Source: Circinella umbellata
Taxonomy: Eukaryota > Mucoromycota > Mucoromycetes > Mucorales > Lichtheimiaceae
Direction of reading: 5' to 3'
Length of the DNA: 64,000 nt
NCBI GenBank assembly: GCA_025093555.1
Contig: JAIWNF010000004.1
Coordinates: 186,001-250,000 of the forward strand
In this document: positions 25,457 through 36,770 of the stretch, piece after piece
How positions within the stretch are numbered: position 1 is the stretch's first letter
Layout: the number at the start of each line of letters is the position of its first letter
Position numbers and translations under genes: made by a program
The notes under the pieces: model-generated
What the model saw: only the letters and a program-made list of their open reading frames with translations
Told to the model about the DNA's origin: nothing
Database searches by the model: none

Positions 25457-27740
25457 TGCGTTGCCTTCGTGATCCAAAACATTATCAGACTCTAAATATA
25501 TATACAATATATAAAAACAAGTTAGTCTCACCGTAATGCTTCATTTTTTTTAGTTCATTTACCTTGGCACTAAGCAGCAATATCATATTATGGATGGTGA
25601 CATTGGCCGTTCCGTAGCTGTTCTAGAGCCTTCACTGTTGCTTGCCATTTACCAACAGCTACCAATGTCATACAACCAAGACTAATTGACTCCATTCAAG
25701 AAACGAGGGGGAAAAAACTAGACACCAAACATCCAAAATGCAGCAGCACAGCACGCCGACAGCTAGAACCAGTCGTCACGAACCATTCAGCAACAATATG
25801 GCATTGCGTTGCCTTCATGATCCAAGAAACATTATGGATTGTTTGGTGTCGCCTTGTCAGACTCGATATATATATACAATATATAAAAACAAGTTAATCT
25901 CACCGCAATGCTTCATTTTTTTTAGTTCATTTACCTTGGCACTAAGCAGCAATATCATATTATGGATGGTGACATTGGCCGTTCCGTAGCTGCTCTAGAG
26001 CCTTCACTGTTGCTTGCCATTTACCAACAGCTATCAATGTCATACAACCAAGACTAATTGACTCCATTCAAGAAACGAGGGGGGAAAAACTAGACACCAA
26101 ACATCCAAAATGCAGCAGCACAGCACGCCGACAGCTAGAACCAGTCGTCACGAACCATTCAGCAACAATATGGCATTGCGTTGCCTTCATGATCCAAGAA
26201 ACATTATGGATTGTTTGGTGTCGCCTTGTCAGACTCGATATATATATACAATATATAAAAACAAGTTAATCTCACCGCAATGCTTCATTTTTTTTTAGTT
26301 CATTTACCTTGGCACTAAGCAGCAATATCATATTATGGATGGTGACATTGGCCGTTCCGTAGCTGTTCTAGAGCCTTCACTGTTGCTTGCCATTTACCAA
26401 CAGCTATCAATGTCATACAACCAAGACTAATTGACTCCATTCAAGAAACGAGGGGGAAAAAACTAGACACCAAACATCCAAAATGCAGCAGCACAGCACG
26501 CCGACAGCTAGAACCAGTCGTCACGAACCATTCAGCAACAATATGGCATTGCGTTGCCTTCATGATCCAAGAAACATTATGGATTGTTTGGTGTCGCCTT
26601 GTCAGACTCGATATATATATACAATATATAAAAACAAGTTAATCTCACCGCAATGCTTCATTTTTTTTTAGTTCATTTACCTTGGCACTAAGCAGCAATA
26701 TCATATTATGGATGGTGACATTGGCCGTTCCGTAGCTGTTCTAGAGCCTTCACTGTTGCTTGCCATTTACCAACAGCTATCAATGTCATACAACCAAGAC
26801 TAATTGACTCCATTCAAGAAACGAGGGGGAAAAAACTAGACACCAAACATCCAAAATGCAGCAGCACAGCACGCCGACAGCTAGAACCAGTCGTCACGAA
26901 CCATTCAGCAACAATATGGCATTGCGTTGCCTTCATGATCCAAGAAACATTATGGATTGTTTGGTGTCGCCTTGTCAGACTCGATATATATATACAATAT
27001 ATAAAAACAAGTTAATCTCACCGCAATGCTTCATTTTTTTTTAGTTCATTTACCTTGGCACTAAGCAGCAATATCATATTATGGATGGTGACATTGGCCG
27101 TTCCGTAGCTGTTCTAGAGCCTTCACTGTTGCTTGCCATTTACCAACAGCTACCAATGTCATACAACCAAGACTAATTGACTCCATTCAAGAAACGAGGG
27201 GGAAAAAACTAGACACCAAACATCCAAAATGCAGCAGCACAGCACGCCGACAGCTAGAACCAGTCGTCACGAACCATTCAGCAACAATATGGCATTGCGT
27301 TGCCTTCGTGATCCAAGAAACATTATGGATTGTTTGGTGTCGCCTTGTCAGACTCGATATATATATACAATATATAAAAACAAGTTAATCTCACCGCAAT
27401 GCTTCATTTTTTTTTAGTTCATTTACCTTGGCACTAAGCAGCAATATCATATTATGGATGGTGACATTGGCCGTTCCGTAGCTGTTCTAGAGCCTTCACT
27501 GTTGCTTGCCATTTACCAACAGCTATCAATGTCATACAACCAAGACTAATTGACTCCATTCAAGAAACGAGGGGGAAAAAACTAGACACCAAACATCCAA
27601 AATGCAGCAGCACAGCACGCCGACAGCTAGAACCAGTCGTCACGAACCATTCAGCAACAATATGGCATTGCGTTGCCTTCATGATCCAAGAAACATTATG
27701 GATTGTTTAGTGTCGCTTTGTCAGACGCGATATATATACA
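25457..27740. repeat. Tandem array of a ~373-bp unit, about six copies
   Basis: The unit repeats at 372-373 bp; for example the word ATGCAGCAGCACAGCACGCC starts at 25738, 26110, 26483, 26856, 27229 and 27602. Copies are almost identical; the first has lost about 24 bp and the last stops within the unit. Each full unit keeps the same 62-codon ORF (MQQHSTPTARTSRHEPF and on), which I take as a by-product of low divergence rather than a gene. It sits in the spacer of the inverted structure. Confidence 0.95.
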
Positions 27741-28167
27741 CTAGTGGGTCGTAGTACATTCTTGGTGTGTTGGAAATAAAATCTACTTAATCACAAGAAA
27801 ATATTTTTTGTACTGTTTCTTTTCGTTTTGTAGTTCCACACAAAGTAAAAAAACCACCACATGCACACAAATTTCTCTGCTAAAATTAGTCCGATAAAGC
27901 CCTTTATTGCTTGTGTTAGTAGAGCTTTAAAGCCCCGCGATAGTCACTAACATCGACTAACATTTGATTTTACCCATCGACCACCCAATGCAACCACTAG
28001 ACTACATCATCAACAACCTACCACAATCTGAGATCGGGTTATCATTACGAAAATAGGAGGCAGTTTGGCCCGCGCTTAGAGTTCTTAGAGAAATTTATAT
28101 CCTTAGTCACGCGGATGAAATTTTCGATGAGGACTAACCAGCACCATAGGAAGCCTTGGAACTAATA

Positions 28168-28914
28168 GGTGAAAAATTATTTATGTTTTATTATAGAAGG
28201 TATTAGACCTGCGCCTTGAGCATACGGTCTCTTCCTTGCGGTACTGTGTGTATATTTATAAAGTGTTTGAGAGATAAGAAAAATAACTGAAAAAACCCCT
28301 AATTAAGGGGAAAAAGTTAAATAGGGTAGTGGATATGGAAAAGGTGTGTTATGTGTTAGAGTATACTTTGTGTGTGGGTAGTAAGATAAATATGAAGTAA
28401 AATAATAGTAAGAGGGGGGTATGTATTTCTAATATGAATGTTTTATGGTTGCAGGTTGTTTAGGCGTTGGTGTTGTTTTGAATTTGTGGTAGAGATTCTT
28501 CGGGATCGGGTTCGTCATCGATGTTAAAGTCTTCGCTATCATGACTTAAGTAGTCAATTTCACGGAGTACACGGATAAGCTCTGGCCAGGCCTTATTCCA
28601 GCGGACACTTGCCAGTCCCTTTTCACGACGTGGTAGATTGTTAATGATATAGTCAAGCGGTTGCATTGGAGGTTGGAGTACCGGGATTTTCCCAAAGGCT
28701 TTTATCAGCTTTGATAGTAGTGGGCGAAGTGGGAAGCAGTTGTTATAGTGTTCCCTAGTTGCATTTGCTTCTCCACATCGACAGGTTTTAATTGGATAAG
28801 AAGGCAGCCAGTGCATCCGCCATTTTATTAGTCTGTGCTTGTCTTTTGTTGATGCTTCCAAGTACAGTGCTGGTTCGATTATTCGTTTGTCTCGCATACA
28901 ATTGATAGTTTTAA
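28168..28914 (-). mobile_element. 5'-truncated LINE retrotransposon insertion with 13-bp target duplication
   Basis: CTTGGAACTAATA stands on both sides (28155-28167 and 28915-28927), which is a target-site duplication. Between them lies a minus-strand fragment with the last ~145 codons of a non-LTR retrotransposon ORF and about 290 bp of 3' untranslated sequence. The 5' part is missing, as is usual for target-primed reverse transcription. There is no clear poly-A tail. It landed inside an older copy of the same family in opposite orientation. Confidence 0.85.
28460..28897 (-). pseudogene. C-terminal fragment of a LINE reverse-transcriptase ORF (145 aa)
   Basis: The reading frame is open for 145 codons and ends at its natural stop. 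It contains RLIKWRMHWLPSYPIKTCRCGEANATREH...NC, the C-terminal zinc-knuckle region (C-x-C then H and C) typical of fungal non-LTR retrotransposons, followed by an acidic tail. The polymerase and endonuclease domains are absent because of 5' truncation, so it cannot be active. The first ATG shown is only where the fragment begins. The absence of stops suggests a recent insertion. Confidence 0.75.
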
Positions 28915-28990
28915 CTTGGAACTAATAACCACAACACCACAGGAATAATAATCTACACATATTGCCTACTATAATAGTTCATCCTACCCT

Positions 28991-30460
28991 CCCGTTACAT
29001 TTTTCTTTTCTTATTTATATCTATATATATTTCTTTTATTAATTCTTCGCAGCTTCCCTTCCCGAACTCCTAAACAAGTGTAACTTTTCCCCTTGCTGGG
29101 ATTTTTCAGTTATAGCCACTTTAACATTATATTACATGTATACACTTCTACTCATTTGTACCACAAGGAAGCGGCCACATGCCCAAAGACGCCGGTCAGC
29201 ATAGTCTTTCATTTAATAAATATAAATTTTAAACTAAGGGGACCGATCAACAACTTTTGGAATGAGAGTTGGAAGAAATTCCAGAAACAAAAATAGCAAA
29301 CATATTTTTTATGATAAAAAGGGTAATCTAGTGTGAAAAAAGATCATACTTATTAACTAAATCATACCATTTCATCACTACTAAATAGACACACATGGCA
29401 GTTGCTTTGTATGGACCCATCCATTACGTCGATGTAAAAGGATGAGCATGATGAAGAGAAGACAACGAATTCATTATTCTTTAAAACAGATGAATACGTT
29501 GATGGATATGGAGATGATGCCGAAAAAAATATTCCTGCTATGGACGAAAATGAAAAAAAAAAATGTACAAGTAAATTTGATGCATCTAACCTTAGCTTGC
29601 AAGGTCTGAAAAAACCGTTACCATGGAACGGGTGTATTTGGATGTACTTCTAAATATGAATAGTCGGTATTAGGAATGAATACAATGTACAAGTCAGTTG
29701 AAAAGTCAGTATTAATGACAGTTTAATTTTTTTAACTAACTGTTATATGTATGATTGTTATATTTCTAACATTTCTTTTCATTTAATACAACTAGATGAA
29801 GGTTAAGAAGATCAGGAGGATGAAGTCGATGATGTTTATGACATGGTGGATATATGCACTCTTTTTTTTATTACTTGTCTATCAAATATGTATGCCCTTC
29901 TTTTCTTCATATTTTTTATATATTATTTATTATCTACCACTATAAACTTTCATTTTTATATGCCATATATTTGATATTGTCTGTAGGTGAAGCCGCTGAC
30001 GAAAAATTGCGCGCCACTTTTTTGATCGAAAAAGGAACGAATTTTCTCTTCGATAATGATGTTCACCTATCATGACTTACTACGTAGTTACACTCCCGCT
30101 CTTTGGTAGTGATTATTATTATTATTATTATTGTTCTCTATATTATACTAATGAAGAATAAAGAAGCATGTCAAAAGAAGGTCGTCATGGCGACCAGGTT
30201 TCTTGGTTTCACATACGATGAAAATATTTTTGTTTTATATAAAGTCCCCCCTGAACACAACGTCAGGTTTGACTTATTTGTTCAAGACAGTTCATATATT
30301 GTAAAAGGCAATAAAAAACCCTGTTGTGGCGACAGGGAAAAGGTGATAGGAGAAAGAATGTGGTACTATTTGGAAGTGGGCATCACTAGGTAGTTGCGAC
30401 TTATTGTTGAAGGATGAGGATGTATATAGGGGCAGAATATTTTTTTTGGAGGGTCAAAAA
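28991..30460. other. Spacer of the inverted structure, right part
   Basis: About 1.5 kb. Short coding-like pieces occur on the + strand (about 29490-29580, 29990-30075 and 30150-30393, including KPCCGDREKVIGERMWYYLE) with charged, non-random composition. They do not join into a gene I can support and may be the relic of one. A hairpin lies at 30319-30337 and an (ATT)n run at about 30114-30131. Confidence 0.4.
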
Positions 30461-33400
30461 AGAAAATGTTGGGTGTTGGAGGTAAAAAAAAAAGTACTAA
30501 TAAAAAGGATTAATAAAATGAAAAACCAGGATGCATTATTTTGGTTTCCATAGATCTCGGGTCCATTGCACTGCTGTAGGATTGGAAACATTGGGTGAAC
30601 TTGAACTTGGCTCGTATCTTGAAGTACCATTGTTATCATCGGTTATTCCATCCATAGTCTTTCGTTTGTTTGTCTTGTGTGCATCATTTTTTTCATCTTG
30701 ATAGCTTTTTATAACCAGGCACAAATCCTTGAATTTATCCAATAGATTGATCACGTTCTTGATACCTCCATTTTTAATTTCGCTTAGTGTTGTTGGATAA
30801 GCTGCTGTGCCTTCACTTTCTAGAATATATAGACCGGGGCCCACCAGACGTAAGGTATATGCCTTGACTTGGAATCCAACAACAAGTAAAAATGGGTATC
30901 GAATATTGGCAACTTGATTCAAAGGAATTTTGTTACAATTAAGCAAGTGGTTCAAGCGTGCCTTGGTGCCTAACACAGCCTTCGTTTTGTCCTTGTAATA
31001 TTTATGGGAGTAAACATCCTTGGCGAATTCACCGATTGCATAATCCGGGGATGATTTGTTGATGATGTCCAATAAACGCAAATCCAATTTTATTGTCAAC
31101 CCATATGTCAAGACGGTACCAGACACTGTATCATCCCAATGCGGAACAATACCAGTTTCACGAAAGATAGCTTCCACCAAATTCGACCAGATCTTTATAA
31201 CATAATCTTGTTCTGAGTTGAATGATGAATCGTCGAATATGCTGGATCCATATAAGTGAACCTTAATGACATCCAAATATAAAGACATATATCGTTCGTA
31301 CTTGTCACCTTTTATTTTGTTCTTTCTTACTATTCGTTGCCATATACATAATTGCTTTTTTTCTTTTTCTTTTCGGTCGAGTTCGTTATCTTTGATAAGT
31401 TGTTCAAATTGTACCGCCACAGGTGATTCTGCTACATTTGTTGACGTTTTCAGATGAGCGACCAAATTCTTCATAATTTCCATTATAATAGGTCGATGGC
31501 TTGATTCATGATCGAGCTGATTATCATTATTCTGGGTGAGTCGATCGTCGTTGATTTGTTTCATTGCTGCTTCAAGTTGACTCCCAGTTGAGCAATCATT
31601 GACATCAAGAATACCATTCATTCCTAATACTTTGAAATACGTTTGTTTACGTTCTTCAACTGATCTTGCATTGCGAGCAGCGGTTCCAATAAATGTGCCA
31701 ATCGACATGTTCAAACCCGGAATATAAAATTCATCCACTTCTTCAAAAGAATAACGTGGGCGTGTTGCCGTTTGCTCCATCTCCCTTTCTTCATCGTGGT
31801 TTCTTTTTCTTGATGATGAGGATATAGCTGCTGTTGATGATGCGGGTATGGCTGTTGCTGATGATGAGGGTATGGCTGTTGTTAATGGTTGTAATGATGG
31901 AAGAGAATAGTCATCTAATTGATTTTGTCGTACTTCTGTTGCAAGGACATTTGACCAATAGCTTTTCATGCTCATGTTATTCAACACCTACAAATATGTA
32001 TGAATATATGTGAGTTGAAGGAAAAGAAAAGAAAAGAAAAGAAAAAATCACTTACGCTGTACTCTTTGCCAATGATATTACTTGCCCATTTTGCATATAG
32101 AGAATTGTTGGACAACGTTGCCAAGAAAAGAGCATGTTTGTACTCCAATTCGCCGACTGCCTTGTTTGCATGATCATAGCCACCTCGTTGAAAGAAACCA
32201 GGAAGCCCATTGTTACTCGTAAAGTTTCCCTCTAACCATGTGGTCGCAGGCCTATATGAAATTATATAAAAATAAAAGGAACAAAACGAGTATAAATAAC
32301 AATTCTTGTTTTCTTATCTAGATACAAACAAAAGAAAAGCTTAAAACAAGACTTACCAAGTGAATGTTGTTAGTTGATTTTCCATTGTGAAAAGAACTAA
32401 GAAGGGTTGAAGTACTTTGACACGACTTTTTTTTTTTACGAAGACGGACCTTCAATGTCCAGTGAGTTTTTCAGTCAATAGGAATTCCGGAATATGGGAT
32501 CCGCACTAGGAGCATTGTCGAATGAACGATATTTGGATGGATGAATGAATGATTTGAAAGTGTGGATGCAATCTTGAACTTCTTGAATAATAGTCCAATC
32601 GTGGTACATATAATTACAAGCTTGTCACAGTATAAGGTTGCTCCAAAATTTATTACTTCAGCAATATGACAACGACAATACACATTTAAAGGAAAATGCT
32701 TTCCATTTATTAATTAAAAAAATATATAAAATAAAATAAAAAACATTACAAGTCTCTAAATGCGTATCTTGTAGTAGTAAGGCATATTCATTTATTCAAG
32801 GTATATTTCACTTAGTATCCAAAAAAAACTATATTTTTATCCCTCACATCGTATCATCCAGCAGAATTATCTTACTATCGAACACATACCAATAAACAAA
32901 TGATGATAATTTTCATGCTTTTTAAAATCCTTGTAAATGGATGATCGAATTAATTCAACTTCTTGCTCGAATTGATTCGTTTTTACGACCTAAAAACTTG
33001 TCAGAAACTGAACTGCCATAAATACGACGAAACGCAGCTTTGGCTTGTTGGTGGGTTTTACTCACACACAGTTGGTTTTCTATGTCAAGTATTACCATTC
33101 CTTTACCATGACGATATATAATAATTTTTGTTTATAAGAATGGCTATGGTGCGCCCGAATTATTGGGTTCTGACAACAATAATAAAAAACATTTTATATA
33201 TATATATATCCATGTTATATATGTGTTTGAAACTGATCATAAGAAAAGAAAAAAAAAGGAAACTATCATTTGAAGAGTACAAACATATATATTATACCAA
33301 CGACGTACAAACCTTTGGTCCCCATCTTCCTATATCTATCCACAATACGTAAGTGTATTAATATGGAGAGAATATAGCTGTTTTTTTATAATAAACCTTT

Positions 33401-33617
33401 ATCGTATATACAAACTTGTTTTCTATAACTGATTGTTTTTTTTTTTTTGGAATGAGTTCCTGACTATTATACTGGATAATGGAAAATTACACTCATCCAA
33501 CAAAAATTATACTGACCTTCCAAGAATTTTACTAATGAACGAAAAATTTCATTGGTGATAACCAAAAAATGGATTTCGTTCCTCCAAAATTTATATTTTT
33601 AAACGCAAATCACTGTA
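30461..33617. repeat. Right arm of the 14-kb inverted repeat (3.1 kb, TA-bounded)
   Basis: Near-identical reverse complement of 19616-22751. It ends with AACGCAAATCACTG then TA at 33616-33617, mirroring the left edge. It carries the second copy of the unknown gene with all three exons intact. The arms differ by a few substitutions and a 24-bp in-frame expansion, so the duplication is recent or the arms are kept alike by gene conversion. The right edge is 64 bp before the ATG of the GH31 gene. Confidence 0.9.
30536..32385 (-). CDS. Unrecognised 558-aa protein, copy B of the duplicated gene
   Basis: This is the mirrored copy of the gene at 20849-22674. Exons on the minus strand are 32357-32385, 32056-32251 and 30536-31987; introns and frames match the other copy, giving 558 aa. 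Only a few residues differ (F to L, Q to R, R to C), plus eight extra residues in the low-complexity linker near residue 95, where SSATAIPA is tandemly expanded. Both copies are open and could be expressed. Product: unknown N-terminal segment, S/A/T linker with basic patch, and a globular C-terminal region with KLDLRLLD and GEFAK motifs. Retention of two intact frames means either very recent origin or selection. Confidence 0.8.
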
Positions 33618-33681
33618 CTCTTTCTTTATCTTTGTATATATCACGAAACACAAAAAGCATCTCTATAAAAATTAAATAAAT

Positions 33682-36660
33682 ATGCGTCAAAAACTACCAG
33701 AAGGATATGAGTTCGACTCGAGTATATCCCATCCTGTCACTTTTCGAAACTCGGATGGCAACGTGTTTGAAATATATATATTGGCTAGTAACGTTATACG
33801 CGTACGTCATCATACAAACCACAAAAATACAGAACAACAACAAAACGATATTGATTATAAGTCATTTAATGTATCAAGAAAAAAATACCAAGACGGTGAA
33901 CCTGGTCAAATTGAAGTAGAAACGCCTTTACTTTTGATTGTAATTGAACTTCCATGCTTACGTCTTGTATGGTATGACAAAAGTATGGAGCCGCATAAAC
34001 CTTTTGCAGAAGATCTTGTCCGAAGAGCTTACGCTTATCAACCTTTGTCATCATCTGACAACAACGATAATGATCATCATGAAATATGGCATTATCGAAA
34101 ACGATACCCAGAAGATGCTTATTTTGGATTAGGCGAACGTACAGGCCCAATGAATTTGGCAGGTCGTCGATTCCGACTTGAACGATTGGATAGTATGGGA
34201 TATGATGCTGAAACACAAGATCCGTTATACAAATTTTGTCCCTTTTATGTAACATTATCAACAACAACGAAACGTGCTTATGGTATTTATTATCAAAATT
34301 TTTCCACGACAACAGTTGATTTTGGTCAAGAATTAGATGCTGTAAGTTTGTAAGCTTTATATTTCATAAAAAGAAAGAAAAGAAAAGGACGAAGGAGTTG
34401 GTAAAGATAATAAAGGGGGAGGAGATTATATAATTAATATATATGTATACAATATATTCATTAGATGTGGGGTCCTTATACGAGTTATCATGCTGAATCC
34501 GGCCCATTGGATTATGTTATGATTCATGGACCTTCGATATCATCCATTGTTCGATCGTTTGGTATAATAACTGGTTCTACACAGCACTTACCACCACGTT
34601 ATTCATTCGGTTATCTTGCTTCTTCCATGGGCTATGCTGAAAGCGATAATGCTCAAACAAAAATCGAACAATTTGCAAAACAATGTCGCAAACATGATAT
34701 CCCTTGTGATGGTATGCATCTTTCTTCTGGATATACGGTCGTTGATAATGGCGATCGATGTGTGTTTACATGGAATAAAAAGCGATTTCCTCGACCAGAA
34801 AAGATGGCTGCACGATTGAATGCAGCTGGTATTCATATTTTTGCCAATGTCAAACCGTGGCTTTTACAAAAATCGCATCCAGATTTTGAAAAACTTAAAC
34901 AAGAACGTGGATTAGTTTGGGATGATGAGAATGATAAACCAAGTACTGTTTTGCAATGGCGCGCTGGTCGATATACTATGGGAGATGCAAGTTATATTGA
35001 CTTTACAAGTGAAGCTGGGTATACTTATTGGCAAACACAATTACGAACCCAGTTGGTGGACAAAGGATTTTTACCTTGGCTTGATAATAATGAATTTGCC
35101 ATGTTGGATGATCAACATACTTATGCTTGTCAAGTGGAACCCAAAATGTATGATGATCCTGTAGGATTACTTGCTTCATCTGTTCCTACAAAAAATAAGC
35201 GATCATGTGCACGACACGTGGGTACACCCATACAAACATTACTGATGGCTCAAGCATCGTTTCAAGTATTGCAGGAAGCAATACCGAATCAACGGCCGTT
35301 TTTGATTACTCGATCATCAGTTCCATTTTGTCAGCAGTTGGTAAATCAAACTTGGAGTGGAGATAATACTACTGAATGGAAAACAATTCGATATAATATT
35401 TCTATGGGTGTAGGGGCATCATTATGTGCTATTCCGAGTGGATATGGTCATGATGTAGGAGGGTAATTATAACAATACATATACATATATGAGGTAAAAT
35501 AAGTATTAACATAAGATCGGATGCTATATTGACTTTTTTTTCCTTTTTGTAAACACAACAACGATAGATTTGCTGGACCTAGCCCCGATCCAGAAATGTT
35601 TGTTCGATGGGTCCAACAAGGAATTTTCTGGCCTAGATTTAGTATCCACTCTTTTAATACGGACAATACAATCACTGAACCATGGATGGTAAAATCACAA
35701 GACTGTCACACACACACACGCATATATATATATGCCTTTTTCAAAAAAAAAAAAACATTTTTAAACTTACAAATACACAATTTCTTTATACATATACATA
35801 TATAGTATCCTGAAGTATTACCAACAATCCGTGAAGCAATCCATCTACGATACAGAATCATTCCCTACTTATATTCACTATATGTTGTTCATACCTACCG
35901 AAACAATGAACCATTAATTCGACCCATATTTTATGATCATCAAAATGATTCAAAAACGTACAATCAACAATTCGAATTTATGCTCGGACCTAACACGTTG
36001 ATAGCTCCTATTTATAATCCAAACGAGACCAAACGATCCATTTACTTGCCCCAAGAAACGGCATGGTATCATTATCAATCTGAAAAATATTTTGAGGGTG
36101 GACAAACGGTGACCGTGGATAGTTCACTTGATGATGCTGCGGCGCCCATATTTGTTAAAGCGGGATCGATGATTTGTTTTGGTCAAGTGATGAATAATGT
36201 ACATCAAATGCCTGATGATGATCGACGTGTTCAGATATTCCCTGAACGATGGCCTAAAAAGAAAGAGGAAGAAGAAGAAGAAGAAGACCCTCATCCTATA
36301 ACAAGACGTATATTTACAATGATTGAAGATGATGGCAAGACATTATACCATGAATTAGAAGGAAGAGCGTACACTGAAGTACAAGTATGGATGGAAGCAG
36401 GACCAGATATAATTAAGGTTGGGTTGAAAATTTTAAATGATGGTTATTTTCCGGATTATGATACTGTTTGGGTCACTTGTCCTATTGCAAGTGAAACACG
36501 TCGTTTGGTTTTCGTTGATCCACAATATAATGAAGTCATGAATTTACAAGAATGTCCTCGTATAGTGGATGATAATACTATGCATTGTTATTATGGTTTA
36601 CCTTTACCCTTGAACAATAACAAAAAGAAAATGAAGTCCAAAGCTACTGCTCCTCTATAA
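33682..36660 (+). CDS. Glycoside hydrolase family 31 alpha-glucosidase-like enzyme
   Basis: It probably removes alpha-linked glucose or a related sugar. Exons 33682-34341, 34465-35462, 35568-35688 and 35806-36660 join in frame to 877 aa. The N-terminal beta domain includes YFGLGERTGPMNLAGRRF (about 147-164). The catalytic barrel has the nucleophile Asp427 in WLDNNEF and the acid/base Asp520 in TWSGDN, followed by GHDVGGFAGP and EPWMYPE; a beta-rich C-terminal part follows. The LSSGYT...FTWNKKRFPRP and WLDNNEF forms differ from the WxDMNE of secreted fungal alpha-glucosidases and resemble bacterial-type GH31 members. There is no signal peptide, so it is probably intracellular. The ATG lies only 64 bp from the edge of the inverted structure, so its promoter may have been displaced. 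Substrate is not predictable from the sequence. Confidence 0.92.
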
Positions 36661-36770
36661 TACTTAATTATTCAAAAAATAAAAAAATTGTTTCGGGCAA
36701 GGAAAGAGGAGCTGCGCTTCTTTCTTCTTTACATTTTTTTTAATACATTATAACCACTCCCAAAAAAAAA

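Larger units (their letters stand above)
27960..28990 (+). pseudogene. Degenerate LINE reverse-transcriptase C-terminus, split by a later insertion
   Basis: From about 27979 the + frame reads HPMQPLDYIINNLPQSEIG, then VWPALRVLREIYILSHADE, closely matching the end of the opposite-strand LINE ORF at 28460-28897 but with stop codons. At 28167 it is interrupted by a 747-bp LINE fragment on the other strand. After the 13-bp duplication the frame resumes with ITTTPQE, matching the homologue's last residues. It is a dead copy, older than the insertion. Confidence 0.75.

Noticed and set aside
25738..27417. Five copies of a 62-aa gene in the tandem array
   Set aside because: The frame is the same in every unit because the units are nearly identical; composition and lack of context do not support a protein.
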